Assembly (NCBI GenBank): GCA_964396845.1
Contig: CAYNGH010000195.1
Span: 1-5,605, forward strand
Direction: 5' to 3'
Source: CAYNGH01 sp964396845
GTDB lineage: Bacteria > Vulcanimicrobiota > JAJTBE01 > CAYNGH01
Length of the DNA stretch: 5,605 nucleotides
Program-made: the position numbers and the translations under genes
Notes under the pieces: generated by a model
Seen by the model: the letters and a program-made list of their open reading frames with translations, nothing else
Databases searched by the model: none
What the model was told of the DNA's origin: nothing
Shown: positions 1 through 5,600 of the stretch, in pieces
Position numbering within the stretch: the stretch's first letter is position 1
How the letters are laid out: each line of letters opens with the position of its first letter

Positions 1-747
1 TTCATCATGGTGGATCCCGGTTTTGCCCGTCTGGTGAAACAAAGGCATCCCCAGGCCCGGATCACCGCATCGGTGGGATGCAGTGTGATGAATCTGCCGG
101 AGTTCAACTTTTATCATCGGGTGGGGTTTGATGTGATTGTCGCCCCGTCGGAATTGACTCTTTCGGAGCTGGCCCGCATCAGGGAAAACTTCACCGGGGG
201 AATCGAAGTCCTCATCCACGCCAACCGGGACTATACATACCTGGGCCGTTGCACCATGAGCAGTTATTTCAAGTTCCGCCACCTGATGGATGATGAGGGG
301 AAGGATCACTTTTTCGGCAGTCCCAACCGGGGAGGGTTATGCTACCGGGTATGCCGGTCCCGGTGGGAAGGCACCTGCGCCGGAGAACCCTTTTCCGGAA
401 AGCTGGGAAACGAATTTTACATGTCGGTGGATGAGATCCCCGGTTATGTGGGCATGGGGATCGATGTTCTGAAAGTTCAGGGCCGGGAGTATTCTCCGGG
501 GCTGATCCAGGAGATGGTTGGGTTTTATCGGGAATATATCGATGCCCTTTATGAAGATCCCCGCTGTGTGGAAAACAATCTTTGGCACCGACGAAGCCGG
601 GAGCTTGCCCGGATGCGGGATGAAGAACGGGGCCGGCGCACCGGTGCTCTTCTGGATGAGTGTTCCGGCAGAGGACCGATGATATTTGCCTGTGACAACA
701 GCATTGAACCTTCCGGTGATAATTCCCGGCAGTTGTCAGCCTGGTGA
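1..747 (+). CDS. U32-family protein (peptidase U32 / UbiU-like), 5' truncated by the window
   Basis: The reading frame is open from base 1 (Phe-Ile-Met-Val-Asp-Pro-Gly), so the Met at position 7 is probably internal and the true start lies upstream. Counting from that Met, residues 20-55 match the U32 TIM-barrel pattern of an 'AS..' strand, an Asn, then 'GFDVIVAPSELTLSEL'. Residues 66-88 match the signature region: E67, H71, G80-R81-C82 and S85-S86-Y87. N107-R108-G109-G110-L-C112 and C116-R117 follow. Family knowledge: U32 proteins were named as peptidases, but UbiU/UbiV, RlhA and TrhP act in O2-independent hydroxylation, and UbiU/UbiV bind a 4Fe-4S cluster through Cys residues. Oddities: the Cys usually found seven residues before GRC is Asp75 here, while extra Cys occur at 124 and 187. 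The gene heads a same-strand operon with a second U32-like gene and a radical SAM maturase. Family is confident; substrate and reaction are unknown. Confidence 0.85.
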   Translation, partial: FIMVDPGFARLVKQRHPQARITASVGCSVMNLPEFNFYHRVGFDVIVAPSELTLSELARIRENFTGGIEVLIHANRDYTYLGRCTMSSYFKFRHLMDDEGKDHFFGSPNRGGLCYRVCRSRWEGTCAGEPFSGKLGNEFYMSVDEIPGYVGMGIDVLKVQGREYSPGLIQEMVGFYREYIDALYEDPRCVENNLWHRRSRELARMRDEERGRRTGALLDECSGRGPMIFACDNSIEPSGDNSRQLSAW

Positions 748-753
748 TCTATC

Positions 754-758
754 AGGAG
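754..758 (+). promoter_or_regulatory. Ribosome binding site that selects a TTG start for the second U32-like gene
   Basis: AGGAG lies 6 nt before TTG at 765. The alternative GTG at 744, which would overlap the upstream stop as GTGA, has no purine-rich Shine-Dalgarno sequence before it. The AGGAG would fall inside the coding sequence if GTG 744 were used. TTG 765 is therefore preferred; both starts give the same frame. Confidence 0.6.
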
Positions 759-764
759 AAACCC

Positions 765-1670
765 TTGAGCCAGCTTTTTTATATAACTTTTGATGCAGGG
801 CCTGCCATGGATCCAGGGGATCTGGGCAGACTCCTGAAAAGATTTTCACCCCGGCAGATTCCCCACCTGTATCTTCGCCACGGGATTAATTTTCTGGGCA
901 GTTCAAAAGATCACGATTCCATAAACAACATCCGCCCCCTGATGGAGGCCGTCACTTCTGCCGGGGTAAAGCCGGTTCTATTGCTAAAATACACATGCAT
1001 GGGAGATCATCATCTCACCGGGAGATTCCAGAAGAACCTCGGGGATACCCTGTCGATGCTGATGAATTGGGGACTCTCAGGGGTGATGGTGTCGGATCTT
1101 TATCTGGCGGGGCTTTTCTGTTGTCCGACTCCGCCATGGGATTCCCTTGATGGTATTGAGCTTTATATCTCCGACGGCGCCCGGATAAACCGCCCCATTA
1201 AAGCAAATTATCTGGACAACCTCCCTTTTGTATCCCTGACTGCCCATCATGACCTGCTGGCGGACATCTCACAGGTAGCCCGCCTTGCCCGGGCCGTTGA
1301 GCCGTCATCCCTCGAGATCCCCATAAACCGGGGATGCATGGCCTCCTGTCCTGTGGAGATATTCTGCCGGGCCGAGGATTTTCACCGGGAGCAGGAAGGC
1401 CTTGAGGAGAGCAGTAATTATCCCGGCATCCTCCGCCGCTGGCTTGTAAAAAGCAACACCCCTGCACCGATGATCCCGATAATTTTTCCCTCGGGGTTGC
1501 AACCTTTCCTAAATGCCGGAGTGGCGGGCTTTCGCCTGTTCAATAACCCCGATTCCACAGAAGGGCTGGAAGGCCTGCTGGAGGCATATTTCTCCCGACG
1601 GGATAGCGGAGATCTCTCGAAACTTGATGAGAGCCTGTGCCGGGGAATTCCCCCCAGAGAGGCAGTTTGA
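765..1670 (+). CDS. Second U32-like TIM-barrel protein with C-terminal Cys cluster
   Basis: This encodes a 301-aa protein from TTG 765 (308 aa if GTG 744 is used). The pattern follows the U32 barrel: 'GVMVSDLYLAGLF' at residues 106-118, 'IELYISDGARIN' at 131-142, 'SLTAHHDLL' at 157-165, then 'SLEIPINRGCMASCPVEIFC' at 182-201 with C191, C195 and C201. The last segment corresponds to the E-x-x-(I/V)-x-x-x-C strand of U32 proteins, with Cys spacing typical of a metal or Fe-S site. C78 lies in a 'LLLKYTCMGD' strand. No signal peptide or membrane segment is seen, so it should be cytosolic. It lacks the GRC and NRGG signature of the gene before it, so the two are unequal partners. Family knowledge: U32 proteins can work as pairs, as UbiU with UbiV do. 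The stop codon directly precedes the ATG of the radical SAM gene. Membership is less certain than for the first gene, and the function is unknown. Confidence 0.7.
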   Translation: MSQLFYITFDAGPAMDPGDLGRLLKRFSPRQIPHLYLRHGINFLGSSKDHDSINNIRPLMEAVTSAGVKPVLLLKYTCMGDHHLTGRFQKNLGDTLSMLMNWGLSGVMVSDLYLAGLFCCPTPPWDSLDGIELYISDGARINRPIKANYLDNLPFVSLTAHHDLLADISQVARLARAVEPSSLEIPINRGCMASCPVEIFCRAEDFHREQEGLEESSNYPGILRRWLVKSNTPAPMIPIIFPSGLQPFLNAGVAGFRLFNNPDSTEGLEGLLEAYFSRRDSGDLSKLDESLCRGIPPREAV

Positions 1671-3059
1671 ATGAAGCCGGATTTGTCCATCATACCATCA
1701 GCAGTGCAGTTTAGAAGAACTCCCGACGGAATTATAGCAGGACGAAGGGAAGTCCCCGCCTGGATGCTCCTGTTGCCGGGAGAAGAAGAGATCCTCGAGA
1801 TGTTTGATGGCCACAGGAACCTTGACCAGGCAACCCGGCAACTGGCCGCCAGGGAGGGTGTTTCCCACGATGAAGCCCTGGAAAAGGTGACGGCCCTTTA
1901 TGATCGCGCCAGAATCCACGGGCTTTTTGATCCTCCGGGAAACTGGATGGTGGAAGGATCTCTCCTGGGCTTTTATTACGAGGTGACTCATAGGTGCAAC
2001 CTTGAATGCTCTTATTGCTGTGCCGGTGCCACAAAGGGAAAAGGGGATCCCGGCCTGAGCACTGCCGGGGTGATGCATGTCCTGGACACAATGGCCCGGC
2101 TGGGAGGCTGTTTTGTGGTGATTGGCGGTGGTGAACCCCTGACCCGGCCTGATGTATTTGAAATATTAAGACATGCATCGTCCCTCATGCCAGTAAGCCT
2201 GGTGACTAATGGCACTCTCATTGACGATGAAACTGCAGAAGCCTTGAAACATATACCGGGTTTGTCGGTGCGTCTGAGCCTTGACGGGGCCACATCCTCC
2301 GTCAATGATCAATACCGGCACCAGGGGTCTTTTCACCGGGCTTCAGCAGGACTTGGAGTCCTCTTTCGGCATTTTTCCCGGGAGAACCTCTCCCTGTCGG
2401 TGACCATAACATCGGGAAATGTCCAACACATGGGAGAGCTTTATGATTACGCCCTGAATGTAGGTGTCGGATCCCTGGTTGTCACGCCTCTGACCATGGC
2501 AGGCAGAGCCTCGGATATCTGGGGCCGGGCTGCTCCCGATCCCGGTGAGCTATACCGGGGCTTCATTCTGCTTCGTGAAAGAGAAAGGTCAGATGGCGGG
2601 ATGGTGAAGGTGTCGGGGAATATGATCTGCGCCATGGAAAAATCTTTAAAGCAGTCCCGGCCTGTAGTCCGATGTCCCGTGGGACAAAGACCCGGTGTGG
2701 ATCCCCGGGGATGGCTTTATCCATGCAGTCTTCTTATGAAAGAACCTTTCCGGCTGGGAAACATCGCTCCCGGAGGTGACCCGGATATTCTCCTGAAGGC
2801 CCGGCTCAGGGCAGTTGCCTCTTCTGCCCTTTCCCGCAGGGACAGGACAGAGGAATGCAGAGAGTGTTTCTGGAAGGGATACTGCAGTGGCGGATGCATG
2901 GCCCGGGCCTGGCAACAGGGAGGAAGCCTGAATCTGCCGGATCCTGACTGCTCCCTTATCTGCCGTATTTTGGACCGGCTGGCCGTCGGGGATGAAAACC
3001 AAACCCGGGAGAAATATGCCCATGAACATACAGAATCTGCCGCCGGGGATGGCGGATAA
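1671..3059 (+). CDS. Radical SAM/SPASM peptide maturase with N-terminal PqqD-like (RRE) domain
   Basis: This encodes a 462-aa protein. Residues 1-90 resemble a PqqD-like RiPP recognition element: a beta-rich start, then 'EEEILEMFDGHRNLDQ', helices, and a closing 'LYDRARIHGLFDPP'. Residues 100-300 form the radical SAM core, with the 4Fe-4S/SAM motif C109-x3-C113-x2-C116 and GGGEP at 152-156. The C-terminus is a SPASM domain with the full cysteine pattern: C335-x11-G347-x4-C352, then C396-x2-C399-x5-C405-x3-C409, then C427. This predicts two auxiliary Fe-S clusters. Family knowledge: PqqE, AlbA and related enzymes with this layout form C-C, C-S or similar crosslinks on ribosomal peptides, and the RRE binds the leader. 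Start: ATG 1671 directly follows the previous stop, with AGAGAGG 8 nt upstream. After C431 comes a hydrophilic tail whose end overlaps the next gene. Peptide or protein modification is a strong inference; the substrate and the bond formed cannot be told. Confidence 0.93.
   Translation: MKPDLSIIPSAVQFRRTPDGIIAGRREVPAWMLLLPGEEEILEMFDGHRNLDQATRQLAAREGVSHDEALEKVTALYDRARIHGLFDPPGNWMVEGSLLGFYYEVTHRCNLECSYCCAGATKGKGDPGLSTAGVMHVLDTMARLGGCFVVIGGGEPLTRPDVFEILRHASSLMPVSLVTNGTLIDDETAEALKHIPGLSVRLSLDGATSSVNDQYRHQGSFHRASAGLGVLFRHFSRENLSLSVTITSGNVQHMGELYDYALNVGVGSLVVTPLTMAGRASDIWGRAAPDPGELYRGFILLRERERSDGGMVKVSGNMICAMEKSLKQSRPVVRCPVGQRPGVDPRGWLYPCSLLMKEPFRLGNIAPGGDPDILLKARLRAVASSALSRRDRTEECRECFWKGYCSGGCMARAWQQGGSLNLPDPDCSLICRILDRLAVGDENQTREKYAHEHTESAAGDGG
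3007..3012 (+). promoter_or_regulatory. Internal ribosome binding site for the S26-TPR gene
   Basis: GGGAGA lies within the 3' end of the radical SAM gene, 9 nt before ATG 3022 and 3 nt before ATG 3016. The upstream in-frame ATG at 2992 has only GGGG touching it, which is too close to serve. ATG 3022 is chosen, giving a 38-nt overlap with the upstream gene and suggesting coupled translation. Confidence 0.5.
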
Positions 3060-4269
3060 AATCATTGAAACCATGATAAAGGCAGGATCCATTTCCTTCC
3101 TGATGGTGGACGGCGCCAGCATGGAGCCTTTCCTGAAGAACCAGTCTAAGGTTCTGGTGGATCACCGGGTGGGTCAGGTTCTGCCGGGTGATATTGTTCT
3201 TTTTGAAAGAAAAGGTGAAAAGGGGCGATTCCTGCATCGGGTAATCGACGTTGACGGCGACATCATAACAACCAAGGGGGATTCCCGCATCAGCCCCGAT
3301 AAACCCATAACCCGGGAAAATATTCTGGGAGTAGTGACCGCCACGGAAGATCCCCACCGGGGGCGGACATATATTAACCGGGAACCTTATGTAACTTTAG
3401 GCCAAACCATTGCCCGGCTTTCCCGGCAGGGTGGGCTTTTATTCCGGCAGAGCATGGATGAAACCACCGGCGATGACCATGCCGCCCAGGAATGCCACCG
3501 CCGGGGATACAGTCTTTACCGGGAAGGAAAAATAGAAGAAGCCCTTTCTCTTTTTCGACAGGCCCTGGCCCATGATCCGTCCCGTGCCCTGTCCAGAGTC
3601 AACGCCGGGGAGATTCTCCGGCAGTTGAATCGGCCCCATGAAGCCCTGATTCAATTGGGACTCGCCCTGGACCTGGATCTCCGCCGGAGTGATGTTTCCG
3701 CCCAGGCATATAATATCCGGGGAAACACCCTGACAGATATGCAATGTTATCAGGAAAGCCTCGAGGAGTATAATTCATGTTTGTCTATATCTCCTGAATT
3801 TGTCCCGGCGCTAGTCAACCGGGGATGGGCATATCAAATGATAGGAGATTATTCTTCAGCCCGGACTGATTTGGAAAAGGCCCTGGAGTTGGAGCCTGAA
3901 AATCTCAAGGCCAAAAAATACCTGGGAGGGCTGTATCTTTTGATGGAAGAAATCCTCCCGGCAAGGACTCATCTTGAATCGGCCCTGAAAACCTGTCCCG
4001 ATGATCCTGATATTCTCAACAACTTAGGGCTGACATATTTAAAAACCGGCAAAACCAAAAGGGCCGGGGATTATTTTGACAGGGCCATCTCGGTTAATCC
4101 CCGGCATATCGAGGCTCTATTCAACCAGGGACGGCTGATGGAAAAAACCTCTTCTGTGAAAGAAGCCCTCAGTTATTTTCACAAAATATTAAAATCATTC
4201 CCGGAAAACCGGGAAATCCAGGGAGAAATCGCCCGGCTGGCCCGGGATATTTCCGCCGGGGAAAAATAA
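3022..4269 (+). CDS. Soluble S26-type signal-peptidase-like domain fused to about seven TPR repeats
   Basis: This encodes a 415-aa protein from ATG 3022. Residues 22-110 match the S24/S26 catalytic fold: G31-A-S33-M34-E-P36 (nucleophile Ser33), 'VLPGDIVLFERKG' at 53-65, 'FLHRVIDVDGD' at 70-80 with His72, and 'TTKGDSR' at 83-89 with Asp87. Having His at the HRV position rather than the LepB general-base Lys fits the SipW/ER-type Ser-His-Asp subfamily. Unlike true signal peptidases it has no hydrophobic anchor, so it is predicted cytosolic. From about residue 153 to 396 the chain is TPR-like, with 34-residue units such as 160-188, 226-260, 261-294, 295-328, 329-362 and 363-396. TPRs usually bind proteins or peptides. 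Context with an RRE-radical SAM enzyme suggests leader cleavage or substrate handling (inference). Alternatively it could be catalytically idle and serve as a scaffold. An intrinsic terminator follows, so this is probably the last gene of the operon. Confidence 0.85.
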   Translation: MNIQNLPPGMADKIIETMIKAGSISFLMVDGASMEPFLKNQSKVLVDHRVGQVLPGDIVLFERKGEKGRFLHRVIDVDGDIITTKGDSRISPDKPITRENILGVVTATEDPHRGRTYINREPYVTLGQTIARLSRQGGLLFRQSMDETTGDDHAAQECHRRGYSLYREGKIEEALSLFRQALAHDPSRALSRVNAGEILRQLNRPHEALIQLGLALDLDLRRSDVSAQAYNIRGNTLTDMQCYQESLEEYNSCLSISPEFVPALVNRGWAYQMIGDYSSARTDLEKALELEPENLKAKKYLGGLYLLMEEILPARTHLESALKTCPDDPDILNNLGLTYLKTGKTKRAGDYFDRAISVNPRHIEALFNQGRLMEKTSSVKEALSYFHKILKSFPENREIQGEIARLARDISAGEK

Positions 4270-4283
4270 ACCAACCCCTGTTT

Positions 4284-4322
4284 CAAGCTTGTTTTTCCTG
4301 ACAGGAAAGGTTTATGAGCTTG
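4284..4322 (+). repeat. Imperfect nested hairpin downstream of the operon
   Basis: The outer arms CAAGCT (4284-4289) and AGCTTG (4317-4322) enclose inner arms TTTCCT (4294-4299) and AGGAAA (4303-4308) around a 3-nt loop. No T tract follows directly. It may be a transcript 3'-end stabiliser or a weak first terminator before the stronger one at 4343. Confidence 0.4.
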
Positions 4323-4342
4323 CCTGTGGAAACTTACCTTTG

Positions 4343-4373
4343 GGTTTCTGTGGAAACAGAAACCTTTTTTTTT
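4343..4373 (+). terminator. Rho-independent terminator ending the four-gene operon
   Basis: A perfect 9-bp stem pairs GGTTTCTGT (4343-4351) with ACAGAAACC (4356-4364) around a GGAA tetraloop, followed at once by nine T residues (4365-4373). It lies 73 nt after the S26-TPR stop codon and 63 nt before the next start. This separates the operon from the membrane protein gene. Confidence 0.9.
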
Positions 4374-4383
4374 CGATAAATAA

Positions 4384-4406
4384 ATGGTGTTGTAAAAAAT
4401 CACCAT
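4384..4406. promoter_or_regulatory. Short inverted repeat in the leader of the membrane protein gene
   Basis: ATGGTG (4384-4389) and CACCAT (4401-4406) form a 6-bp dyad around an 11-nt AT-rich spacer, between the terminator and the ribosome binding site AAGGAG (4423-4428). It could be an operator half-site pair near the promoter, or chance. I see no convincing -35/-10 pair or sigma-54 site around it; TTGTAA at 4390 is only a weak -35 candidate. Confidence 0.25.
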
Positions 4407-4436
4407 ATCCCGAATCAACCACAAGGAGAAGCCATA

Positions 4437-5351
4437 ATGGAAGAAGCACTCAATAACATTCAAACAGCAGAAACAGGAGAAGAAAGTCCCGGCAAAACAA
4501 ACTGGATGACTCCTCTCATCCTCACCGCGGTTGTCGCCTTCGGGGTCAACATATGGAAGATGTTTGTGCTGGGGTATTCCTTCAGTGGGTTTGACAGCAG
4601 TTTCACCTTTGACTTTTTCTTCTTCGGATTTATCATATTTACCGCCTATATGAACCCCTTCAAGCATATTCTTGTATATTCCACTATTTTTCTGCTTTTT
4701 ATCACCTATTACCTCATCAACAACCCCCCGGCAGGTTTTTGGGACTGGTTCGGAACACTCTTTGTCTTCGCCATAATCTACTATGTTGTGCCCCACCTGA
4801 ACCAGCTTACACCATTAGTGGCAGTGGGCCTTATCATCGGGTTCATTGTCCTTAGAGTTGTCATGCCCATCACATATCACAAGGAAGCCCAGGAAACCAT
4901 CGCCAAAGGATACCCGGAAACCACCGCAAGACACTTTGTCCGGGGGCTGATGGGAAACAGCTTCTACAGCCTGGCTCTGGAACAATTCACTTTCTTCCTG
5001 GACAAGAAAAGCAATCCGGAAATCTCACAGGCCAGACTCAAAAGACTTCACCGGAAACATTACGGCAAAATGAGCAAAAACAAGGTGGAATATATGCTCA
5101 CAGATACCCTTGGCCAAAGCACCGTTTCCACCGACGGCGACGACGTGAAAGTTCGGTTCCGGGGACGGGCGCAAGCTGCCTTTTCTGATGAAAAATATAT
5201 AAAGCCGGAAATGTCAAGGGTCAGAGATGATAAACTGGTCCCCAGAGTCTGGGTGGAATTTGAACCCTTCTACGTCACCGTCCGCAAACAGGAAGACGGC
5301 ACATACCGAGTTGTTTCCGCACCGGAATCCATTGAATGGGAATTCCAATGA
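4437..5351 (+). CDS. Unrecognised multi-pass membrane protein with soluble C-terminal domain
   Basis: This encodes a 304-aa protein. ATG 4437 has AAGGAG 8 nt upstream, a strong site. I do not recognise the family. Residues 1-22 are hydrophilic and acidic. About five hydrophobic segments follow, near 24-47, 54-72 (with Phe-rich FDFFFFGF), 76-95, 103-121 and 124-144. Residues 148-304 are soluble and carry a basic stretch near 199-211 (RLKRLHRKHYGK). The last about 80 residues look like a beta-rich module ending in 'SAPESIEWEF'. No enzyme motif, Cys pair or transporter signature is visible. Arginine codons differ from the operon before it: AGA 6 and CGG 5 of 14, whereas CGG dominates upstream. 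It follows a strong terminator, so it is probably expressed separately and need not share the operon's job. Confidence 0.8.
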   Translation: MEEALNNIQTAETGEESPGKTNWMTPLILTAVVAFGVNIWKMFVLGYSFSGFDSSFTFDFFFFGFIIFTAYMNPFKHILVYSTIFLLFITYYLINNPPAGFWDWFGTLFVFAIIYYVVPHLNQLTPLVAVGLIIGFIVLRVVMPITYHKEAQETIAKGYPETTARHFVRGLMGNSFYSLALEQFTFFLDKKSNPEISQARLKRLHRKHYGKMSKNKVEYMLTDTLGQSTVSTDGDDVKVRFRGRAQAAFSDEKYIKPEMSRVRDDKLVPRVWVEFEPFYVTVRKQEDGTYRVVSAPESIEWEFQ

Positions 5352-5369
5352 TGACACTTTAAAAGCACC

Positions 5370-5388
5370 CCCCCATTTGGAATGGGGG
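5370..5388. repeat. Hairpin A: GC-rich 8-bp stem
   Basis: CCCCCATT (5370-5377) pairs perfectly with AATGGGGG (5381-5388) around a TGG loop, 18 nt after the membrane protein stop. No T tract follows, so it is a poor intrinsic terminator by itself. It could protect the mRNA 3' end or be a REP-like palindrome. Confidence 0.6.
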
Positions 5389-5439
5389 AACATGATTCGT
5401 GACCCATTTTTAGAAAATGGGGAAAACATGAGTCGGGAT
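5371..5439 (+). repeat. Two adjacent diverged direct repeats (33 and 36 nt)
   Basis: Unit 5371-5403 and unit 5404-5439 align at 23 of 33 positions, with one extra GAA triplet in the second. Each unit contains its own hairpin. Both lengths are multiples of three. In one frame they read PHLEWG-NMIRD and PFLENGENMSRD, and four of the differences are synonymous third-base changes. Confidence 0.5.
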
Positions 5440-5475
5440 GGCCATGATCGGTGGGCCAACCTTCTCGGGCCGTAG
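5392..5475 (+). CDS. Possible 27-aa peptide, speculative
   Basis: ATG 5392 to TAG 5475 encodes a peptide beginning MIRDPFLENGENMSRD and ending DRWANLLGP. GGGGGA lies 3 nt before ATG 5392, which is too close to be a good ribosome site. An internal ATG at 5428 has GGGG 5 nt before it and would give 15 aa. The frame extends upstream into the end of the membrane protein gene without a nearby start. The peptide shares a repeated motif with the sequence just upstream. It has no Cys and matches no family I know. It could be a small peptide gene, a remnant, or a by-product of the hairpin repeats. Confidence 0.15.
   Translation: MIRDPFLENGENMSRDGHDRWANLLGP
5403..5421. repeat. Hairpin B: 8-bp stem, sister of hairpin A
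   Basis: CCCATTTT (5403-5410) pairs perfectly with AAAATGGG (5414-5421) around a TAG loop. It lies 14 nt after hairpin A, within the second direct-repeat unit. No T tract follows. Confidence 0.6.
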
Positions 5476-5496
5476 TTTATGATTCGATAGGCGTTT

Positions 5497-5513
5497 TCAT
5501 AATTATATTATGA
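5497..5513. repeat. AT-rich perfect palindrome
   Basis: TCATAAT (5497-5503) and ATTATGA (5507-5513) are exact inverse complements around a TAT centre. The sequence contains TATTAT (5506-5511), which could act as a -10 box, but there is no good -35 at the right distance (TTCGAT at 5483-5488 is weak). It could be an operator over a promoter for a gene beyond the window, or chance in AT-rich DNA. Confidence 0.3.
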
Positions 5514-5561
5514 TACTCCGTCAGAATGGCGAAGCCCTCATAAAGTTCTTTTTGGAGAGGT

Positions 5562-5600
5562 TTGGAGAACCTTTTTTCTTCCAAGAAAAAGGTTCTCCAA
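5562..5600. terminator. Long dyad, possible terminator or dispersed repeat
   Basis: The left arm 5562-5580 (TTGGAGAACC, T6, CTT) pairs with the right arm 5583-5600 (AAGAAAAAGGTTCTCCAA) around CC, with a single extra T. It gives a stem of about 18 bp. Another pairing exists: GTTCT (5545-5549) with AGAAC (5566-5570), followed by CTTTTTTCTT, which is itself terminator-like. The T/A-rich arms make termination possible in either direction. The preceding 'GGCGAAGCCCTCATAAAG' segment and this dyad resemble repeats I associate with sulfate-reducer intergenic regions; that is memory, not a search. Confidence 0.5.

Noticed and set aside
290..472. 60-aa open frame inside the first U32 gene
   Set aside because: It lies in another frame within the conserved U32 signature region, with no independent support.
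1..1670. Assignment of the U32 pair as UbiU and UbiV
   Set aside because: No ubiT-like gene is visible, one UbiU-type Cys position is Asp, and the operon partners are peptide maturation proteins, so ubiquinone gene symbols are not justified.
1732..2178. 148-aa open frame on the minus strand
   Set aside because: It is antisense to the RRE and radical SAM core of a well-supported gene. Its Pro/Gly/Ser-rich composition is typical of a shadow of GC-rich coding DNA.
2646..3122. 158-aa open frame on the minus strand
   Set aside because: It is antisense to the SPASM domain, whose cysteine pattern is intact on the plus strand.
4384..4418. Sigma-70 or sigma-54 promoter for the membrane protein gene
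   Set aside because: TTGTAA at 4390 has no fitting -10 about 17 nt downstream, and no GG-N10-GC pattern is present, so no promoter is called.
4179..4796. 205-aa open frame on the minus strand
   Set aside because: It runs antisense across the end of the TPR gene, the terminator and the start of the membrane protein gene. Its product shows no domain logic, while the plus-strand genes have good ribosome sites and coherent proteins.
5227..5475. 82-aa plus-strand frame spanning the end of the membrane protein gene
   Set aside because: Its first 40 or so codons lie inside the membrane protein gene in another frame and its ATG has no ribosome site. Only its last part (5392-5475) is kept, as a speculative peptide.
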